The position numbers were made by a program, and so were the translations under genes. 64,000 nucleotides of DNA. Origin: Azadirachta indica (Eukaryota; Streptophyta; Magnoliopsida; Sapindales; Meliaceae). The notes under the pieces were generated by a model. It was not told the DNA's origin. It searched no databases and worked only from the letters and a program-made list of their open reading frames with translations. The stretch lies in the NCBI GenBank assembly GCA_022749755.1, contig CM040443.1:18645228-18709227 (forward strand). Direction: 5' to 3'. Below, one piece after another: positions 46,401-57,744 of this stretch (positions within the stretch are counted from its first letter, which is position 1; the number at the start of each line of letters is the position of its first letter).

Positions 46401-49400
46401 TCATTCTTCCTCCTCATAATCGTGGATGAATTTATGATCTATCTCAACAAGGGGGATGTGAGCTATCTTGGACCACTCTTTTCCTTTATCATTTTTGCGT
46501 TGTTTTTCCAGCAAAGGACATTTGGAAATTTCTAATTGCAAAAGAGAAGATGGCAAGCCCATGTCTGGAAAGGATGTGAGCTTTGGGCAATTCCAGATCT
46601 CCAAATATTCAAGAGATGTGAGGCTCTGAAAACCTATTGAAGATAGGTATTTCAGTTTGAGGAATCCATAAATTCTCAATTCAAATAGAGAGGAGGGTAG
46701 CATCACGCCCACTTGTTCATCTGGAAAAGACACTGCATCAACATCATCTCCATAAATCCAGAGGCTTCTGAGGGAGGTAAGCTTGTGCAACCCCCAGTCA
46801 ATCAGTGCTTTGTACATTTTGGGGTCTTCAATTTGAAGTGATGTCAGGTTTGTAGGAAGACCTTCTTCTGGAAATGATACAATACTTGGACATTTACTTA
46901 TTTCTAGATGTTCAAGAGATCTGAGTTTATGAATGCTGTCAGGCAAGGCTTCAAGTTTCTTACATGCATCAATTTGGACACTTGAAATGGTCTCGGGAAG
47001 CCCTTTTTCTGGAAATGAAACTAGACTTGGACAATTCCCTATAGAAATCATCTGTAAACAATTAAGACTATTCAGGCCTTCCGGCATGGACTCTAACTTT
47101 GAACAAAAAGATATGTAGAGGTATTCAAGCGCCTCAAACAATTGGATTCCTGATGATAAAGTGGTGAGTTCCGGGCAACCAGAAACCCTCAGGAATTTGA
47201 GTGTAACTGATGAAGAAGAAATAGAAACATCCTCTTCATCATCCACCAGATGCTGCAATTTCTGACAATCCAATATCTCAAGACTTCTCAAAGATGAAGG
47301 CAACTTGCCTCGTACAATGAATGTTAGAGAATCACATCCTTCAATGTACATTCTTTCTAGTGGTGAGTTGTTACCCATCATTCCCTCAGGTAAGCATCTC
47401 AACACTTTGTTATTCTCAATCCTGAGAGAACGCAAGTTGTTGGGAAGAAAATTTATTTGAGGAAATGCAAAAAGACGCATGCAATTTTCTTCAATAGATA
47501 CTTCTTCAAGGTGGGTGAGGACTTGTATACCTTGCACTTGCTTCCAGTGTCGAGGAATCCCATACCGTCTCCATGATTTGAATTGTTGAGAGTCGCCAAT
47601 CGCCAAAGATTTTACAATCTGAAATCCATCTTTCAGTAATTTTCCAAACTCTAAAACATTTGAAATAGTCATAGAGCTTTGGGGTGAGATAGATTCTGTT
47701 GGAGTTTTATATAGCATCCCTTTGCATCCATAAATGTCTAATGAACTGTTTGAGAGAATTACAGACTCCATCAACTGAGGGTCAACCAAATTGCTGCACA
47801 CCAGGCCTTTGCACTTTTTTACTTCCAATCTGCAGAGCATGGGCAAACTTGAGATAGGAACTACCAACTCTGGACATTTGACAACAAGAAGTGTTTCCAA
47901 TGAAGGAAGAAGCTCAGGCAATTTTCCAGCGAGTTTGGGACATCTCACAATGGAAAGTTCAAGCAACCGAGGAAATACTATTTCATCGTGCACATTTTTG
48001 ACGTTGGTGTTCCAGTACTCCCACTCTGGCAAATTCTCAAAATGAAGTTTCTCTAATGATTGAAAAGGCTTTGAGCAACCCCCTCCATAAATCTCAGACC
48101 TAATGCTATTTAATTTTCCCATTCCTTTAATAGTGAGATGTTTGAGTGACATCAACAAACCAAGTGAAGGCAAAGAGGTGCAATTTTCACAGTTTTCCAA
48201 TACAAGAACCTCCATCTTGGAGAACGACGGCTCTCCTATCCATGATGAAAATCTGACGCCGCCATAATACCTTATTGCAAGCCTTTTTATATTTTTATGA
48301 GGTTGCAACAAGTCAAGTACATTGTCTTCCACTACCTCATTTGATGCACTGTCAAATTCAGAGTTGTTTTCCTCTACCTCACTTGATGCACCGTCAAATT
48401 CAGAGCTCCACTGCAATGCCAATGCTTCTAGATTCAACTTTTCACATAACTTGGCTTCTCTTACATCCAGTAAGTCCGTTACATTCTCCAATCCCGAGAT
48501 ACAAAGCTCTCCACAAAGAAACTTTAAATTCTCCAAATCTTTCAAACTAGATCCAGCACCATCATAGCTCACAATGAAATTAGACAACGTATGTAGATAC
48601 TTCAACTCCTTCATTCCAGGTGGCATCTCATCTATCAAATTTGCACCCATTATATCAAGATGTCGCAAATTAATCAAATTCTTCATTTTGGATGGCAACT
48701 TCATTAGACGACCGCAATCTCTTAATATCAAAATTTGCAAGCTCAATAATGAGCTTATTGACTCGGGTAAAATTTTGATGCTAGTGCCAGCAAGATTGAG
48801 GTACCTTAACAGTCCCAAATCTTCCAATCGAGGAGGCAACTGAGAGATTTTGTAACTTTTTAAAGATAAGACCCTCAAACGCTTGAACTTGGGCAACAAA
48901 TCATATAGAACCATACTAGTTATGTAACTGGTATCATCATGATTAGGTTTGTTGTTGCGGGTAGCAGCAACAATATCCTGTTTTGTTTATCTTCAGCAAG
49001 GCGGTCTTTTATGCGTAATGGCAAGAAAGTTCTTAAATGTTTAGCTTCACCTAAAAGCTCAAATTTGTTTTTGCCATCACAATAAGAACGACTGTAAGAA
49101 GAATGACGAACCCTTTTAAATCCTTTTGATAGCAGCTTATTACTGGCCTCTTCCAGCTTGAGACTTGTTTCTCCAGAGACAAATTGAGCCAAATCATGAA
49201 CAAGGTCGTGCATTATAAATTTAGAACTGTCACTGGAAGACTGTTGGAAAATTGACCTCGATACCATATCCCGAAAATACTCACGACCTACATCTTCCAC
49301 TTGTTTATTGCTTCTTAGTTGTTGAATAATACCTTCAGCCATCCACAAAAGTACAAGTTCCTCTTCCTCAAATTCATAATTTTTGGGGAAAATTGCACAA

Positions 49401-50713
49401 TAAGCAAAACATCTCTTCAAATGAGAAGGAAGATGATGGTAAGTCAATCTTAACACGGGGAGAATCCCACTCTCTGTAAACAACTCCCATAATTTGGTGT
49501 CTAATATATCTTCCCAAGCATCATCTCTCTTGGAGCGCAAGAGACCACCAAGGGTCTGTGCTGCCAAGGGCAAGCCTCCGCACTTGTCAAGAACTTTCTT
49601 ACGAAATAATTCTGAAATTTTTTGAACACTACTGTATCTACTCTCAAATGCATGCATCATGAAAACAGACCAACAATCTTCACCTGATAGAGGCCTTAGA
49701 TTGTAATGTTCACTCAGCACCATCATTGATGCAACATGTGAATGCCGTGTTGTCACAATCATCTTACTATTTGGTGCACCAGACATGAAGGGAGCTTTCA
49801 GGGTTTCCCACGAGCTGTAGTTCTCGTTCCAAACATCATCTAAGACTAGCAAGAACTTTTTCCCATCCACTATCTTTTTCAATTGAACCTGCACTTCATT
49901 TAAGGCCTTGAGGTCGCAGGGTGTCGAGGTGATTGACTCGAGAAGTGCCTTTGAGATGCTAAAAACATCAAAATCATCGGAGACACAAACCCAAGTTTTT
50001 ATATCAAACTTGAAATCTTCAACAGCCTTGTCGTTGTAGACCTCCCGAGCAAGCGTTGTTTTCCCAACGCCCGGCAAGCCCACGATCGGTATTACAAAAT
50101 GTTCACCGCTTAGCACCAATTTCAAAACGTTGGCCTTATCTTCATCTCTCCCATAGACAACACGTTCTGTTGGCACGCTTGAACTGGGTGCTCTTCGCTG
50201 TGAAGCAGTTGAAGATGTACCTTCAGAGGTTAATTGCAATCCAAGTACCATTCTTTGATTACAGAGTTCATCCAAACGACTACTGATATCTTTAATCTTG
50301 GACCGAATACTGGAAGCATGGAAATTAATAGTGCTTGGAACATTGAAACAATTGAAACAACTGAACCAAGCAGCAGGGAAGATGTTCTTGACTTTGCTAA
50401 CGCTAGCGTGATCAGATTTTGCCAACAACTTACGCTTCATAACTTGAGTGGCAAACTCATCGAGTATGTCCTCCGCATCATAAGCCAAGTCTTGGAGATC
50501 ATCAAGCCAAATTTTAACAGCGTTGTCCGTCAGTTGTTTCTCCTCTGCGTCGCTGAGCACCGCCTGAATCATCTTTAAATTCTTTTCCCACTTCTTCAGC
50601 TCTGAAAACATCCCTCCTTGAAGCAGACGTACAAAGTTGAGCAAGTCAACTGAAGCCAATCTCTCAAATAACACTTGAAAGAAAGCAGAGAGTAACAGCT
50701 CTCCCACAGCCAT
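46401..50713 (-). CDS. CC-NB-LRR disease-resistance protein, split by a frameshift
   Basis: Intracellular immune receptor of the CNL class, close in style to RPP13-like protein 1/At3g14460-like proteins. Reading on the minus strand, the first frame (50713-48920, 597 residues) has a coiled-coil domain with YDAEDILDEFA (78-88) and NB-ARC with P-loop GLPGVGKTT (212-220), kinase-2 LLVLDDVW (288-295), MIVTTR (318-323), GLPLA (380-384) and MHD (501-503). The LRR part (837 residues from ATG 48914) carries many leucine-rich repeats and ends at 46401. Its frame is open upstream of that ATG to about 48987 (DIVAATRNN..., TSYITSMVLYDLLPKFKRL), so the two parts are one gene whose frame slips by one base between 48978 and 48990. 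Joined length is about 1.43 thousand residues, normal for the family. No intron explains the break. As read, the protein lacks the LRR sensor. Confidence 0.88.
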
Positions 50714-51037
50714 GATTTCCTCGGGATTTCAGATCAGAGAGAAAGAGATCCAAGAATGTCTGAAAGCTAGCAGGAGAAGTCAAACTAAGTTTACCCGATG
50801 GATCGATCTATAAATTCAATCACTGAGAACAGCAACGAATACTTACGCTTTGCTTAATTTACCTTTCAAACTGTAACTAAAGTGGATGCCACCACCAAAC
50901 TTCAATGATTAAATTATTAGGACCACTAAATTAACTCAAACCACATTATTATTACTATTATTAAATGAGAATACCCGTTTTTGTTTCTAATACAGACAGG
51001 AATAATGTTTTAAGGGTATAATAAAATAAAACGGTTT
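50714..51037. other. Promoter side of the NB-LRR gene
   Basis: Upstream of the minus-strand start at 50713. No clear TATA box is seen within 60 bases. The run 'ttattattactattatta' lies at about 50945-50963. Confidence 0.4.
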
Positions 51038-51301
51038 CAGCTCTCGTTGTGTGTCTTGGTGGTATGTTGCATATGAGTGTGTGGCATGCGTACCCCCCAA
51101 GTTCTGCATTCGAGCTAGCTGATAATCACACACACATAATTCACATACATACATATACATACCTCCCCTGCGGTTCTTTAAAATTAGAGGTATTCTAAAG
51201 TACCTCCTCTTTTTTCTTAAATTCACATACATACATATACATACCTCCCCTGCGGTTCTTTAAAATTAGAGGTATTCTAAAGTACCTCCTCTTTTTTCTT
51301 A
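51038..51301 (+). mobile_element. SINE-like element S4 (type a) with duplicated 3' end
   Basis: Head 'tctcgttgtgtgtcttggtg', B-box region TTCTGCATTCGAGCTAGC (51101), and 3' hairpin GAGGTATTCTAAAGTACCTC with T tail. The last 82 bases occur twice in tandem (51138-51219 and 51220-51301), each with its own hairpin and T run. Type a is also represented by S7 and S10. Confidence 0.7.
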
Positions 51302-51890
51302 AATTTCTGTGCAAAATATTATGTAAGGAAATGACAAATATTAACAGTAGATAAAGATTTCTCACGATTAAATTAAATGAGTCAAATAAATTTTTTTATT
51401 TTATATATAAAATCAAATAAAATTATTTTGAATTTGTCTTGGTGTTTTAAAATACCTCTCCCTCACCATTAAGTGTTTTGTATTACTTTTTTTTTTTTCA
51501 CTAAAATACAATAAAATAAATACACATAAATACTTGCTCCTGAATATTTTTGTTTGTCCGAAATTTGAATATAAATATTATATTATTTATTTTTTAACTA
51601 AAAAAATCTAAAATTCAATATTTTCTACATTCATATGCAAATAATTTATTACATAAGAATGTTTATGAAAGGAAAATTTAATTAAATTATTCAAATTTTT
51701 TAAATTTAGTAAAAAACTATAAAAAAAAATTTTTTTGTTTAATTAAAAAAATCTTAATACTAACGGCTACTTCAAAAAAATATTTAATTAATTAAATTAA
51801 GTACTAAATAAAAAATTACCCATAATATTGTATCAAAATTTTATTTAATTTAATTCATTACAGTTCTACTTATTTATATAAAAGGGATTT
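51302..51890. other. AT-rich spacer, part of the duplicated SINE array
   Basis: Resembles 53801-54495 in patches: 'aaatatttaattaat', 'ccataatattg' and 'tttaatttaatt' occur in the same order. No gene. Confidence 0.5.
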
Positions 51891-52040
51891 TTCTCGTTTT
51901 GGGCTTAGTGGTATGGCGCTTAGATGTTTACCATTTCACCGGTCACGTCTTCGACGAGAGTTGCCAACAAACCTCAGACGCAGAAGGAAACCATTATGAT
52001 CCTCTACTTGTAATTGAGGTACTCTAACCTCCTTTTTTAT
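51891..52040 (+). mobile_element. SINE-like element S5 (type b)
   Basis: A-box-like TTTGGGCTTAGTGGTATGGC (51898), 'atgtttaccat-tcaccgg', B-box region CGTCTTCGACGAGAG (51946), and a shortened 3' end GAGGTACTCTAACCTCC with T run. The head is almost identical to that of S8 (54496), and so is the AT-rich flank, so the two arose by duplication of the locus. Confidence 0.7.
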
Positions 52041-53029
52041 TTGTGTATGAAATTTTTAGAGTACGAAAAAATAACATATATTTACCTTAATTTTTATTTT
52101 CATTAGTTAACTTATTAAATTGTTATTATTATTTTTACATCTAAGTTTTTAAAAAAAATTAATTAAAATATATTTTTTTTAAAATTATAACAGTTTAGTT
52201 TGTATTTTTTAAAAAAGAATAAAATGTTAAAATTAAATTTTTCTTTTTTAATTTATTACTTAAAGAAAAAATTCCACTAATAGGTTAGATCAACTCTCTG
52301 CATTTACTTTCTTACTAATAATATGATATGTGTTATAAAAAAAATTTAAATGAAATATTTATAGTATTTTATTTCTTATATATAATATATCTATTTAAAA
52401 AATTATATTATATTTATTATGTTATTGTAGTAATTTTTTATTTTAAATTTGTAACTTTTAAGATTTATGTGAAAAGATTTGATGAGTTTATTTTACAAAT
52501 TTAAGAGAATCTCTACTACAACAAGTGTGTTGCAGAAGGCTTATAGCAGCACCAACAAGAAAAATTAACTCAAAGAAAGGAGAGCAAAATAAAAGAGTTT
52601 TGGAAAATTTTTCCAAGAAAGCTCTAATTTCAAGTTTATTTTCTATGATTTAAAATTTATTTTCTTATTAAAATCATAAAAAAAAATCAAATATAAAGTA
52701 TTATTTTATCTTCTCTATATATCTTAATAAGTTTAAGATCTATCTAGTTATTTATTATAATTGATCTCTACAACATTTTTATTGATATGGTGCAAATTTA
52801 TGAGTTATAATGTTTATTTATATGAAATGGAGTTTGTCTTACTGTTTGTTCCAAGAAATATATATATATATATATGGACTAATTAAATTACTCATCTCTC
52901 GCTAATTCTTCATTCTCATCAAACAATTAAGTTACACAAATAAAAATTTATTTTTAATCCTAATACAAACAATAAATAGGATTTGATTAAAAAAAATTAT
53001 AACAAATAAATAAAATTTATGATAAAACT
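52041..53029. other. AT-rich spacer, part of the duplicated SINE array
   Basis: Non-coding. Its right end ('aacaataaataggatttgat' to 'gataaaacttagtac', about 52967-53036) matches 55095-55170 before S9. Confidence 0.5.
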
Positions 53030-53191
53030 TAGTACCGACTCTCCTTGTAGGATTTGGTGGTATATTATGGTGTTTATATGGTGACCCATATTGCCCCAGT
53101 CATGCCTTCGAGGAGAGCTGGTACAAACAACAAAAGCAAAGAAAGCTAGCTTCAACTTTAAATGAGGTATTCTTAAATACCTTTTTTTTTT
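53030..53191 (+). mobile_element. SINE-like element S6 (type c)
   Basis: Head 'gatttggtggtatattatgg', B-box region GCCTTCGAGGAGAGCTGGTA (53104), and 3' hairpin GAGGTATTCTTAAATACC followed by at least nine T. Close to S9 (55168), including the AT-rich DNA after it. Confidence 0.7.
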
Positions 53192-53662
53192 ATTACTTCT
53201 TTTTCTAAATTTTTTTAATACAAAATAATTTTTATTATATATAAATATATTTACTATATAATTTACTATTAATGATAATTTGATCTAAATGAATAAGATA
53301 GTACTGTTTTTTACACCACTAAATACATCTTTTTTTTTTTTTTGCAATAATTAATAACATTTATAACTCTACAAAGATCACGAGATTTTAAGTTCTAAAA
53401 TCTACAAAACTATGGTTTACAAAAATTATATGTCATGAATTGAAATAAATCACTTCAACAAATACTAATTAATAAGATGAATTATACAAAATTATTTAAT
53501 AAATTCTCTCATTTAAAAAAAAAAAAGACGCCCTTTTTCTTCCAACTCTTTTAAGAAGATGAAGTATGTAAATTATTTAATAATGATAATAAAAAGGAAA
53601 GGATGAAATTTTGAAATTTAAGATGATTATCTGTTTAAGAAAAAAAATTAAAATGCATTAAA
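53192..53662. other. AT-rich spacer, part of the duplicated SINE array
   Basis: Non-coding. The part 53255-53450 matches 55490-55670 ('aataatttaatctaaat' type block, poly(T), 'cacatgattttaa' type block). Confidence 0.5.
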
Positions 53663-53800
53663 ACAGCTCTGGTTAGGTGTCCTGGGGGTATGGTGCAAGC
53701 ATGGCCCCCATGTCCTGCCTTCGAGCTGGGTTACTTCACATGAGCATTCTTCCCCTGTTTTTCTTTCAAAATTAGAGGTATTCTAAAGTACCTCTCTTTT
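53663..53800 (+). mobile_element. SINE-like element S7 (type a)
   Basis: Head 'gctctggttaggtgtcctgg', B-box region CCTGCCTTCGAGCTGGG (53714), body 'ttcttcccctgtttttcttt', and 3' hairpin GAGGTATTCTAAAGTACCTC with T tail (53775-53800). Confidence 0.7.
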
Positions 53801-54495
53801 CTGAAAAAATATTGCAAAATTTCGTTTCCATAATTCTTTTTTTTTTTTTTAAATATAGTTTTGAAAAATATGTTACAATCCATTTAAAGAAATTATAGTA
53901 AACAAATTCTTAACATTAATTGAACAACATATATAGACATACTAACGTAAATTTATAGAAGAATTTTCTGAACATTGACTTAACAAATATATCCCGTTCT
54001 AATTAAACAATTGTTATTAATTGGTGAATAATTTATCATTTCTAATAATTTTATAGATTAAATTTTCTCTGTTAAGTAAAAAATATTAATTAATAAATTG
54101 TAATTAAAGAGTTAGATTAAAAAAAATTATATTAAAATTTGGATTATTTTCAAATGGCCATTCTAAGAATGCTTGTATTTTATTATGATATAAAAAATAT
54201 TTTAACGTTATGCTACAGTATAAAAGATTCAAAATATATGAATAAGCTACAAATTCTTTAATTAAAATTTTCAAACTTTTTAGATTCGGTCAAAAAAAAG
54301 TAGAAAAGGAAAAACTTTTTATTTAATAGAAAGGATATTTGTAGCATTAATTTAAAAAATATTTAATTAATCAAAATTAATTCAATTGAATATAAAATAA
54401 AAAAAACATCTCCATAATATTGAATTAAATTATATTTAATTTAATTTAATTTAATTTATTAATTATAAATAAATTTATTGATGAACGTCAATACT
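53801..54495. other. AT-rich spacer, part of the duplicated SINE array
   Basis: Partner of 51302-51890. No coding frame. Confidence 0.5.
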
Positions 54496-54652
54496 GGTTC
54501 TTGTTTTGGGCTTAGTGGTATGGTGCTTAAATGTTTACCATATCACCGGTTGAGAGTTCGACAAGAGCTGGTACCAAACAACGGCATGGGAAATGAAATT
54601 ATTGTGATGTTGCTCTCCTAATTGAGGTACTTTAAAGTACCTTCTTTTTTAT
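54496..54652 (+). mobile_element. SINE-like element S8 (type b)
   Basis: A-box-like TTTGGGCTTAGTGGTATGGT (54505), B-box region GAGTTCGACAAGAGCTGGTA (54554), and 3' hairpin GAGGTACTTTAAAGTACC with T tail. Its hairpin is complete, unlike that of its duplicate S5. Confidence 0.75.
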
Positions 54653-55167
54653 CCTCTAACAGTGTTTTGAAACTGAGTGAGGAGCAAACCAAGAAAGAGC
54701 TTCATTAATTAACATCTTTACTAATTCATCATTCTTATCCAACTCTCATAATTTTGTTTTTAACAGTAAAGAGGTGAACGGAGATTAAATTGTTTTTAAA
54801 TTTACTTTACTTATCCTAAAATAATGTTTTAAAATTAGGTAATTAACAAATTAAGTGATACTTATAACCACTTCGACCAACTTGTAAAGGGTTATAAAAG
54901 ATTTTGAGACTTCATTACACATCCGCATGACCACCTTAACCAAAAGATTTTGCCTGAAACGATCCTCTATTGCAACAGTGGCTCATGAGTCAAGGTGACT
55001 ATTAATCATGCTCTGATCACACGGTCATAATTCATCCACTATATCCTGTTCAAGTAAGGTTATACATAAAAGGATATTGTACATTCTTAACCCTAATAAA
55101 AATAATAAATAAAATTTTGATTAAAAAAGAATATAACAAAGAAATAAATTTTATTATAAAACGTGGT
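54653..55167. other. Spacer, part of the duplicated SINE array
   Basis: Partner of 52880-53029 at its right end. The middle (54830-55080) is somewhat GC-richer without a coding frame. Confidence 0.45.
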
Positions 55168-55331
55168 ACTAGCTCTCGTAGTTGGCTATGGTGGTATATA
55201 TGGTGTTAACACGTTATCCCATATATATCCCCAGATCACGGCTTCGAGGAGAGCTGGTGTTCAAAGAAAGCAAAGCAATTAATGTTCAACTTCAAAAGGA
55301 GGTATTCTTAAATACCTTTTCTTTTTTTTTA
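55168..55331 (+). mobile_element. SINE-like element S9 (type c)
   Basis: Head 'gctctcgtagttggctatgg', B-box region GGCTTCGAGGAGAGCTGGTG (55240), and 3' hairpin GAGGTATTCTTAAATACC with T tail. Duplicate of S6. Confidence 0.7.
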
Positions 55332-56416
55332 CTTTAATAATAAATTCTTTTCATAGAAAATAATTTTAATTCAACTAGATCACACATATAAACAAGCTAC
55401 TAAAGTTATCACTTCTAATAACTTTAGAAATGGTTTATTTGTATTTTTGAAATTGATTTGAGATGCTCGTATTTTAATAAAAAATGTAATTTATTATTAT
55501 AAGAATAATTTAATCTAAATAATTAAAATAGTATTATTCTTCACACTATTAAATATGTCTTTTTTTTTTTTTTACAATGACATATATATAACTTTGCAAA
55601 CATCACATGATTTTAAAATTTAAAATCTATAAAATCATGCTTTAGAGAAACTATATATCCTGAATTGAAAAAATTTTAATAATTTATAGAAAAGTGTATA
55701 TCACATACAAATATAGGGCAACTTTACCTTTATTTAATATTTTTTTTAATTTTAATAATTTTAAATTGTTATTTTTAAACAGAAAATATTTGAGTATAAT
55801 GACTATTTTATAAGTCCATGCAACTAAAAAAGATTTAATTAAGATTTATTCAAATACTTATACATGATGTTAGGAGTAAACTATTTATTTATTTATTTTA
55901 GACAAATGTGTAAGCAAAAATGTGTTTGAAATAAATTTTATAGTAAAACTAGACCTACATGTAACTTAATTAAATAACAACTTACTCAAATATTTATTAG
56001 GAGCTTAGATATGATAATTATGTTACACCTTTACATAATTAAATAACAACTTATTCAAATATTTATTAGGAGCTTAGATATGATAATTATGTTACACCTT
56101 TATATCATTGCATAATGTGTATAGGATCTAATCTCAAATTCGAGGTATATTTACCGATGCACACATAATAAAAATTTGCTTACGTAAGAGGTAAGAAGCC
56201 CTACTTTAAATTGTCCAAGGAGAATAATTGTAAAAACTTAAAACAAACGAAAAAAAGAAATTTCAGTCTTGAGAATAAAAATTTTTAATAATAAGATCTT
56301 TTTATTTATTACAAATAAAAATATCAAATAAATTTTTATGAGTTTTTCGGAGAATAATTAATTAATAATAAATTGTATTTTGAATAAATAACCAAAATAA
56401 AATGTGAAAGTTAATG
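55332..56416. other. AT-rich spacer with a 69-bp tandem repeat
   Basis: The first 350 bases match the DNA after S6. A unit of 69 bases containing 'caaatatttattaggagctt' occurs twice in tandem at 55967-56105. No coding frame. Confidence 0.6.
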
Positions 56417-56590
56417 CCAGATCTCGTTATGGCCTCGGTGGTATGGTGCTTAACTGTTTGCTCTTATGTCACCAAGAAGTTCTGCCTTCGAGCAAGCAAC
56501 GACCTCTCGTACATAACATGCATGCATATACAATACCCCCTGATTGTTTCTTTAAATTGGAGGTATTTTAAAATACCTTTCTTTTTTTCA
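56417..56590 (+). mobile_element. SINE-like element S10 (type a)
   Basis: Head 'gatctcgttatggcctcggt', B-box region TTCTGCCTTCGAGCAAGC (56480), body 'caataccccctgattgtttc', and 3' hairpin AGGTATTTTAAAATACCT with T tail (56561-56588). Confidence 0.7.
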
Positions 56591-56636
56591 AGCCATTTAA
56601 ATTTAATAAATATTATTTAAATCTTACATATTCATA

Positions 56637-56639
<3 letters not shown>

Positions 56640-56671
<32 letters not shown>
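56640..56671. repeat. (TA)n microsatellite
   Basis: About fifteen uninterrupted TA units between S10 and the 3' end of the phytocyanin gene. Confidence 0.95.
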
Positions 56672-56674
<3 letters not shown>

Positions 56675-56881
56675 GTTAGTTTTGTCCAATTTTTTATGGA
56701 ATTTTTGTACAGAAATCCTCAGAAAGTAACTTTATTGATTTCGTAATAAATATAAATATGCTCAAAACAATACATGTATGTAATCATCGGTATCAGTAAA
56801 ATCCAAAAATTCAGTCGTGTCGAAATCAATGAATCATCATAACATCAATTATTCTGCATAAAATGTAATAACCAAAATTTT

Positions 56882-57621
56882 CTAAACGAAGAAACCATGC
56901 ATGAGAATGGCCAGCATGGAGATGAAAGCACTGGCCAAAACAACTGGTGATGAAGAATCAGGAACGTTGTTGGTGGAGCTCGATGGAGGAGGGAAGCCTG
57001 AGTGACCGCCGGGAGTGGGGCCTGATGCCGGAGCCGGAGTGCAGTCGTTGGGGGTGCCTGAATTGGGAGAAGGGGAAGTGGGTGGAGTAGGATTGGTAGT
57101 GGGTGATGGGGAGCTTCCTGGAGGACTTGCTGCAGAGACTGTAATGGCTAGCTTCTGCCCTGCTGCACAGTGGCCGCTGATTGTGCAGATGAAGTATTGC
57201 TCGCCGGTTGAGTTGAGGGTGATGTTTGCGGGGCCGTCGGTGATTAGGTTTCCGATTGGGTTCGAGGCAGAGCATCCGTCGTAGGATGCTTTTGGTACTT
57301 GCAATACGTCATGTTCATTTTTGGCAAAGTTGAAAGCTACAAAGCGAAACGAATAATTAATTTAGTCTAAAATGTTAATAAAAGACAATCAATCAGAATA
57401 AATTAATAATGATTTTCATAAAATTACTATCATTACTTACTTAGAATGTCACCAACGGCAAACTTCTTACTGGCGGCCCAAGTGTCATAAGCCCCAGCCC
57501 CGCCAGTCGGAATAGTCCAACCAATGCTATCTCCGACCACGTGCACCGTCTTTGCCGCCGCAGTTTCCATTAAAGCCACCGCAAGAACAGCAACCAGAGC
57601 AATGTAAACAAACTTGTCCAT
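56882..57621 (-). CDS. Phytocyanin, stellacyanin/uclacyanin-like, GPI-anchored (two exons)
   Basis: Exons 57621-57441 and 57336-56882 join in phase (A|CT, Thr61) to give 211 residues; the 104-base intron is GT-AG. The protein is a type-1 copper protein of the apoplast or outer plasma-membrane face, thought to act in redox or cell-surface signalling. The signal peptide is residues 1-23. The plastocyanin-like domain (24-127) has copper ligands His69, Cys111, His116 and, as axial ligand, Gln121, as in stellacyanins (uclacyanins and plantacyanins have Met). Cys82 and Cys117 can form the usual disulfide. A Pro/Ser-rich linker (about 130-188) with arabinogalactan-like character and a hydrophobic tail (VVLASAFISMLAILMHGFFV) suggest a GPI anchor. 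No defects are seen. Confidence 0.92.
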
Positions 57622-57736
57622 TCTGAAAGTCGAGAAATAGTACTTTTGCTAAAAGATTAATGCTCGGTTGATGAATAATAATTAATATTGTGTTTGCGTA
57701 TTATTTCAGTGATGAGGTGATGAAGGCTTTGATGGG

Positions 57737-57744
57737 TTTATATA
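57737..57744 (-). promoter_or_regulatory. TATA box of the phytocyanin gene
   Basis: On the minus strand this reads TATATAAA in the context CACTATATAAACCC, 116 bases before the start codon, giving a leader of about 85 bases. Confidence 0.65.

Noticed and set aside
46933..50578. Several plus-strand frames inside the NB-LRR locus
   Set aside because: All are antisense shadows of the minus-strand receptor gene.
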